Below, piece after piece: positions 36,460 through 44,809 of a DNA stretch of 64,000 nucleotides. Numbering within the stretch: the stretch's first letter is position 1; every line of letters begins with the position of its first letter. The position numbers were made by a program, and so were the translations under genes. Source of the stretch: Conexibacter woesei Iso977N (GTDB lineage: Bacteria > Actinomycetota > Thermoleophilia > Solirubrobacterales > Solirubrobacteraceae); the NCBI RefSeq assembly GCF_000424625.1, contig NZ_AUKG01000003.1, positions 248,001 to 312,000 of the forward strand, read 5' to 3'. Below the pieces are notes generated by a model, which saw only the letters and a list, made by a program, of their open reading frames with translations, had not been told where the DNA came from and did no database searches.

Positions 36460-38730
36460 ATGCTGGACCTTCGCCGTACAGCGGCGCCCTCGCGCGCTGC
36501 GTGCGCGGCGGCCTTCGCCGCCGCCCTGATCATCATGTACGTGTTGCTCGCCGCGCCGGGCGCGCGCGCCGCCGGCGAGCTGGCCGCGTTCGGCCCGGTG
36601 GGCTTCGACGCGAGCGCCGGCGAGTTCGCGTTCGGCGGCCCGGTCGCGGTCGATCCGAGCGACGGCAACGACATCTACGTCGCAGACGTCTCCGACGCGT
36701 CGAAGACGCCGCGCGTGCGCAAGCTCTCCCCGACGGGTCAGGCGCTGGCCACGGTCGCGCCGCCGAACACGAACGCCGGCGGTGGGGCCGGGTACATCGC
36801 GGGCCTCGCGGTCGACCAGACCGAGCATCGCCTGTACGTGTTCATGGTGGCCAACGGCCCCGACGCGGCGAACCCCTCGCAGCCGGCGTCGATGTCGATC
36901 CTCGTCTACTCGACGACGCCGCAGTCCAACGCGCTGGTCGCGCCCGCGAACCTCCCGTCCGGCGTGCTGGTCGACTTCCGCACCGCGGGCGGCGTCGTCG
37001 ACTACCCGACCGGCATCGCGGTGGACCCCACGACGCACAAGGTCGGGGTCATCGGGATCGACGATCCGAACGCCATCGATCCGAACGGCGTCATCCAGTA
37101 CGTCACCGACGCGGGCGCGCTCTCCACGCCCCTCACCGGCCTCGGGACCGGCGTCGACCCGGACGGCAACGCGGTGCCGAACCCGCCCGGCATGGCGATC
37201 GGCCCCGACGGCGACATCTACGTGCCCGAGGGGCCGGACGCGGGCGACGGCACCGCGGCCCTCATCTACCGCATCCCGAAGGGCGGCGGCACGCCCAGGC
37301 TCATCGCCCAGGACTCGGTCGACAACAACCCGGCGATCAACCCGGCGATCCAGAACGGCAACAGCTACGGCGTCCCGATCGCGGTCTCGCCCGACGGCAC
37401 CTCCGTGTGGATCCCCGAGGGCGTGTCCGGATCGGGCATGGTCCGCGGCTTCTCGATCGCCAACGGCGACCAGCTCGCGGCCTACGGCGGCGGCACCGCG
37501 GGCGGCAGTTGCTACCTGCCCTTCCGCTTCATCCACCTGGGCATCGCCGTCGGGGCCGACGACCAGGTCATCGTCACCAGCCCCTACAACAACACCACGC
37601 CGGACCCCACGGATCGCACCGTCCACGTCTTCGGCTCCGGCGGCTCCGGCTGCCCCGTGCCGCAGGGCCTGTTCACGGTCGACGGCAGGGGCGACGGCTC
37701 GGTGACGGTCACCAAGGGCAAGAGCATCGTCCTCGACGCGTCGATGTCGGACCTGCGCGGCGGCGCGGCGGGCGAGGTCGACTGGGACCTCGACGGCTCC
37801 GGCCAGTTCGCCACGCACGTGACGGGCTCGGGCGGCGGCGCGGCGGCCCTGACGATCAACCACACCTACCTGAACGCGGGCGCCACGTTCAGGATCGGCG
37901 TCAAGATCCACATCCAGGGCAGCGTCTGGACCGAGCCGGTGTTCCACACGGTCACCGTCGCGGCGCCCAGGCCCATCGCCTCCTTCACGCCGTCGTCGCG
38001 CACGCCCGCGGCGGGTGGCACGGTCACGTTCGACGCCTCCGCGTCGATCGACTCGGCCGGGTCCGACAGCGGTGGCCCGACGCACACGCTCAAGACCTAC
38101 CACTGGGAGTTCGGCGATGGCGCGACGCAGGACGCGACGACGCCGACGGTGACGCACGCGTTCGCCAACGGGGGCACGGCCGCCGTGGCGCGGACGGTCA
38201 GGCTCGTCGTCACCTCGAGGGACGACGTCGCCAGCGACGCCTTCGCGCAGACGGTGACGGTGGCCGGCACGGCGCCGGCCAACGCCACCCCGAACCCGAC
38301 GCCGACCCCGGCGCCGAGGACGACCCCCATCCCGCCGTCCGGTGGCGGCACCGTGCCGACCACGCCGACGATCCCGAGCTCGGGCGTCTCCGGCTCGAGC
38401 GTCGACGCCAGGGGCAACGTGGCGCTCACGGTCAGCTGCCCGGCCGGCGGCGCGCGCTGCGTGGGCAGGGTCGTCCTGAAGGTCAGGGTCACGAAGACCG
38501 TCAGGGGCAGGAAGAAGGCCACGACCGTGACCATCGGGACGGTGTCGTTCACGGTCGAGGCGGGCAAGAGCAAGGCGGTCAAGCTCAGGCTGACCGCGAC
38601 GGGTCGCTCGTTGTTGAGGAAGCAGAAGAGGCTCAGCGTCAGCGCGGCGATCACGACCAGCGCCAACGGCAGGTCCAGCACCAGGACCAAGACGCTGGCG
38701 CTCAAGGCCGCGAGCAAGAAGAAGAAGTAG
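36460..38730 (+). CDS. Secreted beta-propeller/PKD-domain surface protein
   Basis: A 756-residue exported protein. The signal peptide contains AACAAAFAAALIIMYVLLAAPGARA. NHL/YVTN-like propeller repeats follow (GPVAVDPSDGNDIYVAD, GIAVDPTTHKVGVIG, GMAIGPDGDIYVPEG, PIAVSPDGTSVWIPEG). Two PKD-like domains come next (VDWDLDGSG and YHWEFGDGATQ), then a Pro/Thr linker and a basic C-terminus ending in KKKK. Start at ATG 36460, nine bases after AGGAGA; TTG at 36454 is too close. It probably sits in or on the cell envelope through the basic tail. Own terminator at 38749-38766. Confidence 0.85.
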   Translation: MLDLRRTAAPSRAACAAAFAAALIIMYVLLAAPGARAAGELAAFGPVGFDASAGEFAFGGPVAVDPSDGNDIYVADVSDASKTPRVRKLSPTGQALATVAPPNTNAGGGAGYIAGLAVDQTEHRLYVFMVANGPDAANPSQPASMSILVYSTTPQSNALVAPANLPSGVLVDFRTAGGVVDYPTGIAVDPTTHKVGVIGIDDPNAIDPNGVIQYVTDAGALSTPLTGLGTGVDPDGNAVPNPPGMAIGPDGDIYVPEGPDAGDGTAALIYRIPKGGGTPRLIAQDSVDNNPAINPAIQNGNSYGVPIAVSPDGTSVWIPEGVSGSGMVRGFSIANGDQLAAYGGGTAGGSCYLPFRFIHLGIAVGADDQVIVTSPYNNTTPDPTDRTVHVFGSGGSGCPVPQGLFTVDGRGDGSVTVTKGKSIVLDASMSDLRGGAAGEVDWDLDGSGQFATHVTGSGGGAAALTINHTYLNAGATFRIGVKIHIQGSVWTEPVFHTVTVAAPRPIASFTPSSRTPAAGGTVTFDASASIDSAGSDSGGPTHTLKTYHWEFGDGATQDATTPTVTHAFANGGTAAVARTVRLVVTSRDDVASDAFAQTVTVAGTAPANATPNPTPTPAPRTTPIPPSGGGTVPTTPTIPSSGVSGSSVDARGNVALTVSCPAGGARCVGRVVLKVRVTKTVRGRKKATTVTIGTVSFTVEAGKSKAVKLRLTATGRSLLRKQKRLSVSAAITTSANGRSSTRTKTLALKAASKKKK

Positions 38731-38748
38731 GCCGGGAAGACGCTGCGG

Positions 38749-38766
38749 CGCGGCCGATCGGCCGCG
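38749..38766 (+). terminator. Hairpin after the PKD/propeller gene
   Basis: An 18-bp perfect palindrome (arm CGCGGCCGA) begins 19 bases after the stop codon. CGCTGC and GCAGCG just outside can extend it. It separates this gene from the five-gene operon. Confidence 0.65.
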
Positions 38767-38784
38767 TTTGCAGCGCCTTCGCAC

Positions 38785-38829
38785 ACACACGTGTCCGCTC
38801 GCGGTCATCACGCGTACGGACACGTGTGT
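38785..38829. repeat. 13-bp inverted repeat with twin ACACGTGT sites
   Basis: Arm ACACACGTGTCCG (38785-38797) recurs inverted at 38817-38829 after 19 bases. Each arm contains the palindrome ACACGTGT; their centres are 33 bp apart, about three helical turns. It stands just upstream of the Pho-box-like repeat at 38839 and may be a dimer-of-dimers operator for the operon. Confidence 0.55.
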
Positions 38830-38838
38830 AGCCACTTT

Positions 38839-38855
38839 GTGAACAGAAGCATAAC
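38839..38855 (+). promoter_or_regulatory. Pho-box-like repeat before the five-gene surface operon
   Basis: GTGAAC at 38839-38844 and CATAAC at 38850-38855, 11 bases apart, followed by TCC. The first start codon of the operon (GTG 38935) is 80 bases downstream. Confidence 0.5.
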
Positions 38856-38934
38856 TCCCTTGACCTCTCCTCGGACGGGTGCCAAGGTCCGCCTCCAGCA
38901 GGCGTTCCCCAGTCGCCCTCCAGCCGTACTCCCC

Positions 38935-40923
38935 GTGGCCCTGACTCGTCTCATCCGCCACCCGCTTGCGCTGCTCGTCGTCGGAGCAGCGTTCGCGTGG
39001 CCCACAAGCGCCCTCGCGCTCATCGAACCGCCGGTCACGATCGACGGGCCCAGCGCCGACGTCCGCGACTTCGGCGGCGTCGCCCTGGCGCCCGACGGCA
39101 CCGGCGGCATCGCCTACATCAAGGTCACCGGCGGCGTCCCGCACGTCTTCGTCGTCCGCCGCCTGCACGGTGGCTGGACCCGGCCGGTGCGCGCCGACCT
39201 CCTGCCCTACGACGCGCAGCAGGTCGCGATCGCGGCCTCGAACAACGGGCGCCTGCTCGTGGTCTGGGTCAGCCAGATCGCGACGGTCCATGGGCAGATC
39301 CGGTACGCGCTGTACTCGGCCGAGCTCCCGGCCGGCGGCGCCGCGTTCGGCGCGCCGCTGGTCGTCGACCCCAACGTCGCGGCCGGCGCCGACGTCGACC
39401 CGTCGCTGGCCGGCACCGCGCCGGGGCAGGCGATCGTCGCCTATCGCGTGACGACCTACGACTTCGGGCCGACGAGCCCGTTCGACCCGACGGCCGTCCA
39501 GCTGCGCCCCAACGACGTGCTGGCCGACGTCCGCGTCGCCCGCTACCAGGGCACGCGGTGGTCCCGCCTGGGCGCGATCAACCGCAACGGCGACGCGTCG
39601 ATGCCGGCGCCGGACGTCGCCAACGCCCCGCGCGCCGGCCTCGCGGTGGATGGCAGCGCGGTGATCGCGTGGCAGGAGCGCGACCAGACCGGCATCGCGC
39701 GGATCTGGGCGCGCCGCGTCTTCGGCACCTCGCCGGCCCCGATCCAGCCGGCCAGCCCGTCGACCTGGCAGGGCAGCCCGGTCACCGACGACGCCGACGC
39801 GCTCGCGCTCGCGGTGACGCCGCTGGGCATGGCGCAGGTCGTCGCGCGCGTGTCCGGGACGAGCGACGACGCGCTCGGCGGCACGCGCGTGTTCGCCAAC
39901 CAGCTGCCGGTCAGCCTCGACAGGAACGCCGCGGTCTTCAGCGGGGCGACCGCCGTGGACGGCGGCCCGCAGGACCCGGTGATCGGCAGCCCCGCGGTGG
40001 CGGTCGCCGACGGCGGCCAGAACGGCAGCGCACGCGTCGCGTTCACCGCCGCCGGCGGCGTCCACCTGCCGGCCCTGGGCGCGGCGGGCGCGCTGCACGA
40101 TCCCCAGCCGTCGGCGCCCGCGGGCTCGGCGAGCGCCGACGCGCAGGTCGCGATCGACCCGGACGGCGGCACGATCGCGGCGTGGGAGACGACCGGCGCC
40201 GACGGCCTGCCCGCCGTCGCCCTGCGCCAGGAGCTGCCGTCGGGCGGCGTCCAGACCGGGGTCGTGGCCGGCAACGACGCCGGGGACGTCTCGCGCCTCA
40301 GCCTCGGCGGCGACGTCGGCGGCGACGCGATCGTCGGCTTCCTCCAGAGGACGGGCGCGGGCGCCGAGGTCGTCGCCGGCGGGATCACCGCCGCGCCCGC
40401 GAGCTTCGTCGTGACCGCGCCGGCCGGCTGGGTGCGTCCCGGCGCCGCACGCGTGACCTGGCAGCCCGCGCCGTCGACCTCTCAGAGGATCACCTACACC
40501 GTGCTGCTCGACGGGCGGCCGGTCGCGCAGGGCCTGTCGGTCCGCGCGCTGCGCCCGGCCGCGGTCTACCTCGGCAACGGCGTCCGCCACGTGCAGGTCG
40601 TCGGGACCGACGCGCAGGGCCAGGCGATCGCCAGCGATCCGGTCGACCTCAGGGTCGACGGGCGGCCGCCGACGGCCACCGCCAGGAACACGACCGGCCG
40701 CAGGTACGGCCGCCACTCGCTGGCCGTCGCGGTCGCCGACGCGGCCTCCGGCGTCATGGCCGCCAGGACGACCTGCCTGTTCGGCGACGGCAGCAGGCTG
40801 CAGAAGGGGCACCGGACGTTCCGCCACGAGTACCAGCGGGCGGGGCGCTACGTCGTCCGCGTCGTCACGCGCGACAGGGCCGGCAACCAGGCGACCGTGC
40901 GGCTGCGGGTGACGGTGCGATGA
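38935..40923 (+). CDS. Secreted repeat protein with PKD-like end (surface operon gene 1)
   Basis: A 662-residue exported protein. Signal peptide: LIRHPLALLVVGAAFAWPTSALA. The body is made of beta-rich repeats alternating property-of-data segments such as VALAPDGTGGIAYIKV, QVAIAASNNGRLLVVWVS and VAIDPDGGTIAAWET, as in sialidase/propeller-like folds. The C-terminus is PKD/Ig-like (RYVVRVVTRDRAGNQATVRL). GTG start; upstream frame extensions lack a signal peptide. The stop overlaps the next gene's ATG (ATGA). First gene of a five-gene operon of exported proteins. No catalytic motif seen; a structural or binding role is inferred. Confidence 0.8.
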   Translation: MALTRLIRHPLALLVVGAAFAWPTSALALIEPPVTIDGPSADVRDFGGVALAPDGTGGIAYIKVTGGVPHVFVVRRLHGGWTRPVRADLLPYDAQQVAIAASNNGRLLVVWVSQIATVHGQIRYALYSAELPAGGAAFGAPLVVDPNVAAGADVDPSLAGTAPGQAIVAYRVTTYDFGPTSPFDPTAVQLRPNDVLADVRVARYQGTRWSRLGAINRNGDASMPAPDVANAPRAGLAVDGSAVIAWQERDQTGIARIWARRVFGTSPAPIQPASPSTWQGSPVTDDADALALAVTPLGMAQVVARVSGTSDDALGGTRVFANQLPVSLDRNAAVFSGATAVDGGPQDPVIGSPAVAVADGGQNGSARVAFTAAGGVHLPALGAAGALHDPQPSAPAGSASADAQVAIDPDGGTIAAWETTGADGLPAVALRQELPSGGVQTGVVAGNDAGDVSRLSLGGDVGGDAIVGFLQRTGAGAEVVAGGITAAPASFVVTAPAGWVRPGAARVTWQPAPSTSQRITYTVLLDGRPVAQGLSVRALRPAAVYLGNGVRHVQVVGTDAQGQAIASDPVDLRVDGRPPTATARNTTGRRYGRHSLAVAVADAASGVMAARTTCLFGDGSRLQKGHRTFRHEYQRAGRYVVRVVTRDRAGNQATVRLRVTVR

Positions 40924-43088
40924 GCCGTAGGTGGACGACTACGATCGCGGCCGTCGCCGCGCTGGGCGCGCTCGCCGGCGCCGCCGGGCCGGCGGCCGCG
41001 GACTTCGGTGCGCCCACGCTCGTCAGCGTGTCGCCGCGCGAGCAGGCCGACGCGGTCGGGACGTCCGCGCTCTCGGCCGACAGCCGCTGGCTCGCGTACT
41101 CCGGCTCGCTCGACGGCGTCAGCGGCGTGTTCCGGCGCAACCTGCAGACCGGGGCGACCGACGTCGTCGCCGGCGGCGACGCCTACGCGAGGCCGGCGAT
41201 CGCCGACGCCCGGATGCCGTCGATCAGCGCCGACGGTCGCTACGTCAGCTTCAGCACGACGGCCGCGCTCGACACCGACGACGACACCAACGCGGTCGCC
41301 GACGTGTACGTGCGCGACATGGACGCGCCGGCGCCGCCGGTCGGCCTGCCCTGCTCGCCTGGCCCCGGGTGCGCCTTCGCGCTGGCGTCGGCGCACGACG
41401 GCGCGCCGTCCGGGCTCGTCTACGCCGCCCCCTCGGGCAGCGGGACCGCGGGGTCGCTCGCGGCGCCGCGCTCGGCGCTCAGCGCCGACGGCCGTCGCGT
41501 CGCGTTCGTCACGCAGAGCGGCTCGGACCTGGCCGGCGCCGACACGCCGGCGCTCCAGGTCGCGGTCCGGGATCTCGACACGCAGCGGACGACGCTCGTC
41601 AGTGCTCAGCGCGATCCGTCCATTGGTGCGATGACCACCGTACCGGTGACGGGCGGCGCCGTCACGCCGACCGCGGTCGAGGTCGGCGGCAACGGCCTGG
41701 CCGCACCCGTCGCCGTGGCGGCGTTGAGCGCCGACGGCACGACCGTCGCCTGGCTCGGCGCGAACATCGGCCTGCAGGCGCCGACGCTCCCGGACGAGAG
41801 GACCGACGATGCCAACGGCTACGACGAGCCGCTGTGGCGGCGCGTCGCCGACGGCCCGGCCGCGCCGATCCGGCGCGTCGTCGGCGCCGGCGACCCCGAG
41901 GCGCCCGGCTGCCCGCCGGGCGGCACGTTCGCGGACCCCGCCTGCGTCGGCCCGTACCCGGACCTCGCGTCGAACGGCGACGCGGGGAACGGCTACGTCG
42001 CCGGGTGGGTGACGCGCCCGGCGCAGTTCGACGCGCTGCCGTCGCTCAGCGCCGACGGCCGCACGGTCGCCCTGCTCGGCACGCCGCCGGTGCCGCCGCT
42101 GACCACCAAGACCGACATCGCCGACCTGTTCGTGGTCGACATGCGCGACGGCCTGGCGCGTCGCGACGCGGTCCGCCGGCTCACCCAGGACCTCCACTCG
42201 GGCGACGCGTTCAACGGCGTCTACGACGTCGGGATCGCGCCGGACGGACGGCGGATCGCGTTCTCGACCGCGCGGTCGACGTTCCCGCTGGCGCCGCCCT
42301 ACCTGACCGGCGGCGTGCCCGCGCAGAAGGGCCAGCAGGAGCTCTACCTCGTCGACCTCGGCGACAACACGCTGCGGCGTGTGAGCAGGACGGTCGACGG
42401 CGGCCCGTCGCTGCCTCCGGGCGTCACGAGGGCCGACAGCGACGGCGCCGCCTCGCCGTCGTTCGACGCGACCGGCCGGATGCTGGCGTTCGACTCGCCC
42501 GCACGCAACCTCGTGGCGGTCGACGCCAACGGCGCCAACGACGTGTTCCTGCTCACCGACGCCGCGCCGCCGCTCGGTGCGCCCGGCCAGAGCGTGATCT
42601 CGGCGCGCCCGCCGAACCCGGCGATCCCGCGCGCGTGGACGATGGCGCTGCGCGCGGTCGCGCAGAAGGATGGGACCGTCCGCCTCGACGCCGACGTCCC
42701 GGGCCCGGGCGTCCTGCGCGCGACCGTGCAGGCGACGGTGCCCGTCACCAGGCACGTGAGGGTCAGGGCGGCCCACGGCAGGCACCGGACGGTGACGCGG
42801 AGGGTGCTGGTCAGGCGCCAGGTCGCGGTCAGGTCGACGGTCGTCCGCGCCGCCGGGCTGTGGCGGCTCTCGATCAGGGTGACCAAGACCTACATGTCGT
42901 TGGTGAAGGGCAGGGCCGGGCTCGACGCCACGGCGAAGGTGACGTTCGCGGCTCCCGGTCGCGCGACCCTCAAGGACACGCTGGCGGTGAGGTTCCGAGT
43001 GGCGCAGACCAAGGTGACCAAGAAGAGCAAGGCCACCAACAAGAAGAGCAAGACCACCAAGAAGACGACCGCGAGGGCCAAGCGATGA
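40920..43088 (+). CDS. Secreted TolB/PD40-like propeller protein (surface operon gene 2)
   Basis: A 722-residue exported protein. The signal peptide is short (WTTTIAAVAALGALAGAAGPAAA). Repeats with the TolB/PD40 pattern follow: ALSADSRWLAYSGSLDGV, SISADGRYVSFSTTAALD, ALSADGRRVAFVTQSG, SLSADGRTVALLGT, GIAPDGRRIAFSTA and SFDATGRMLAFDS, which suggests a six-bladed propeller. The C-terminal 170 residues are Arg/Lys-rich and end with repeated KKSK/TKK. ATGA overlap with the gene before and the gene after. Possibly a scaffold that binds acidic wall polymers through the tail (inference). Confidence 0.82.
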   Translation: MSRRWTTTIAAVAALGALAGAAGPAAADFGAPTLVSVSPREQADAVGTSALSADSRWLAYSGSLDGVSGVFRRNLQTGATDVVAGGDAYARPAIADARMPSISADGRYVSFSTTAALDTDDDTNAVADVYVRDMDAPAPPVGLPCSPGPGCAFALASAHDGAPSGLVYAAPSGSGTAGSLAAPRSALSADGRRVAFVTQSGSDLAGADTPALQVAVRDLDTQRTTLVSAQRDPSIGAMTTVPVTGGAVTPTAVEVGGNGLAAPVAVAALSADGTTVAWLGANIGLQAPTLPDERTDDANGYDEPLWRRVADGPAAPIRRVVGAGDPEAPGCPPGGTFADPACVGPYPDLASNGDAGNGYVAGWVTRPAQFDALPSLSADGRTVALLGTPPVPPLTTKTDIADLFVVDMRDGLARRDAVRRLTQDLHSGDAFNGVYDVGIAPDGRRIAFSTARSTFPLAPPYLTGGVPAQKGQQELYLVDLGDNTLRRVSRTVDGGPSLPPGVTRADSDGAASPSFDATGRMLAFDSPARNLVAVDANGANDVFLLTDAAPPLGAPGQSVISARPPNPAIPRAWTMALRAVAQKDGTVRLDADVPGPGVLRATVQATVPVTRHVRVRAAHGRHRTVTRRVLVRRQVAVRSTVVRAAGLWRLSIRVTKTYMSLVKGRAGLDATAKVTFAAPGRATLKDTLAVRFRVAQTKVTKKSKATNKKSKTTKKTTARAKR

Positions 43089-44809
43089 GCCGCCTCCTGG
43101 GCCTGCTCGCCGCGCTCGCGCTCGGCGCCGTTTGCGCCGCTCCGGCGACAGCGGACGAATGGCACAGCGAGCAGCCGGTGCCCACCGGCAGCAGCGTCCC
43201 CGTCGCGGTCGGCAAGGTGTATGACATCAAGTTCTGGGCGCCGAACCGCGGCGCGCTGATCACGGCCGACGGCCTCTGGGCCTACGACGGCACCGGCTGG
43301 CACCGGCTCGCCACGGTCTGCGGCGGCACCGGCGGCCGCATCGCGTGGGCCGGCCCGCTCGACTTCTGGACGATCAGCGATCAGGTCGTCGGCCAGGCCG
43401 GGCTCGACAGGGGCGCCGCGCAGCGCCGCTCGCTCTGCCACATCGTCAACGGCCAGGTCGTCGCGTCCTACGCCGAGCCGATCGGCACCGCGAGGTCCTA
43501 CCTGCCGATGAACGCGGCCGCGTGCCTGGCTCCGGACGACTGCTGGTTCGGCGGCGAGCGGCTGCCGGGGAGCGTCAACACCGGCGCCTTCCACCTGCAC
43601 TGGAACGGCAACGCGCTGCAGCCGTTCCCGTCGCTGACCATGCACGACGCGGTTCCGGACCCGGACCGCGCGGTGGCCGACTACGCCGTGCACCAGGGCG
43701 CGCTGTACGAGAGCGTGTCGTACGCGGGCAACGCGATCGGCAACGAGCCCGAGGACCAGCCCTACCTCCTGCACCAGGTCCAGGACGGCGACCCGCCGAC
43801 GTTCACCTCGCTGTTCACGACGACGCCGATCGACTACGGCGCCGACGACCCTGCGCACCTCGCCGGCCTGCAGCTGTCGAGCGACGGCGCGCAGCTGTGG
43901 GCGGCGGCCGGCGCGCTCTCGGCCAGGGACGGCAGCGGAACACCGGTCAACGTGCTGCTGCTCGGTCCCGACGGCTTCGCGCCCTTGACGCTGAGCGACG
44001 CCGGCGACGCGCTTGCGACCGGCACCAGGATCGCCGCGATCGCGGCCGAGCCGGGCACCGACGACGCATGGGTCGCCTACGTGCCGGCGCGGGAGATCAA
44101 CAGCGACGACCCGCCCGCGCGGCTCGTCCGCGTCCATGCCGACGGGACCGTCGACAGCACGACGACGCTGCCGGGCGCGGGCGATGGCATCGCGCGCAAG
44201 GACCAGGCCGACCGGCTCGCCTGCCCGGCGCCCGGGCAGTGCTGGATGGCCACGGCGGACGGCTGGCTGTTCCACCTCGGGGGCGACCTCCCGCGTGACG
44301 ACGAGCCCGCGATGCACCGGCTGATCACCTACCGGCCGTCGGACAACGCGACGATCAAGCTCGCCAACGACTCGATCCCCGACGACGACTCCGGCATCGC
44401 GCCGCCGGTCTTCAACGAGCCGCCGCCGCTCACGTCCGGCCCGCCGGCCCCGACGCCGAAGCGGGCCAGGGCCAGGAAGCTGATCACGAACCTCAGGCGG
44501 CGCGTGATCCACCGCACGACGCTGGAGCTGACGTTCACGTTGACCGCGAAGGCCCACGTCCAGCTGCTCGCCAAGCGCAGGAGCAAGGTCGTCGCACGCA
44601 CCAGGAAGACGACGCTGGCCAAGGGCAGGCACCGGCTGCGGCTGAAGCTCAGCGTCAAGCACTGGCCGACGAAGCTCGACCTCAGGGTCACGGCGTACAC
44701 GAGGGCGAGGGGCGGGGACGACACGTCGAGCACGCCGTCGCACGATCCGTCGGTCGCCGACGATGACCCGGACGCCGGCGAGGTCACGATCGCGAGCGTG
44801 AGGCGTTGA
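43085..44809 (+). CDS. Secreted propeller-like protein with basic tail (surface operon gene 3)
   Basis: A 574-residue exported protein. Signal peptide: LLGLLAALALGAVCAAPATA. The body has repeats of the kind CW-x-x (ACLAPDDCWFGGE, LACPAPGQCWMATADGW) and WAP/WAAAG segments that look like Ycf48/BNR-type propeller blades. From about residue 455 a Pro stretch is followed by a basic Ig-like domain (TLELTFTLTAKAHVQLLAKR) and an Asp/Ser-rich end. Coupled by ATGA to the gene before and by TTGA to the gene after. No enzyme motif seen. Confidence 0.78.
   Translation: MSRLLGLLAALALGAVCAAPATADEWHSEQPVPTGSSVPVAVGKVYDIKFWAPNRGALITADGLWAYDGTGWHRLATVCGGTGGRIAWAGPLDFWTISDQVVGQAGLDRGAAQRRSLCHIVNGQVVASYAEPIGTARSYLPMNAAACLAPDDCWFGGERLPGSVNTGAFHLHWNGNALQPFPSLTMHDAVPDPDRAVADYAVHQGALYESVSYAGNAIGNEPEDQPYLLHQVQDGDPPTFTSLFTTTPIDYGADDPAHLAGLQLSSDGAQLWAAAGALSARDGSGTPVNVLLLGPDGFAPLTLSDAGDALATGTRIAAIAAEPGTDDAWVAYVPAREINSDDPPARLVRVHADGTVDSTTTLPGAGDGIARKDQADRLACPAPGQCWMATADGWLFHLGGDLPRDDEPAMHRLITYRPSDNATIKLANDSIPDDDSGIAPPVFNEPPPLTSGPPAPTPKRARARKLITNLRRRVIHRTTLELTFTLTAKAHVQLLAKRRSKVVARTRKTTLAKGRHRLRLKLSVKHWPTKLDLRVTAYTRARGGDDTSSTPSHDPSVADDDPDAGEVTIASVRR

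Noticed and set aside
35293-40827. 1844-residue open frame on the minus strand
   Set aside because: It is antisense to recognised genes with signal peptides and repeats; its product is Arg/Gly/Val-rich low-complexity sequence typical of shadow frames in GC-rich DNA.
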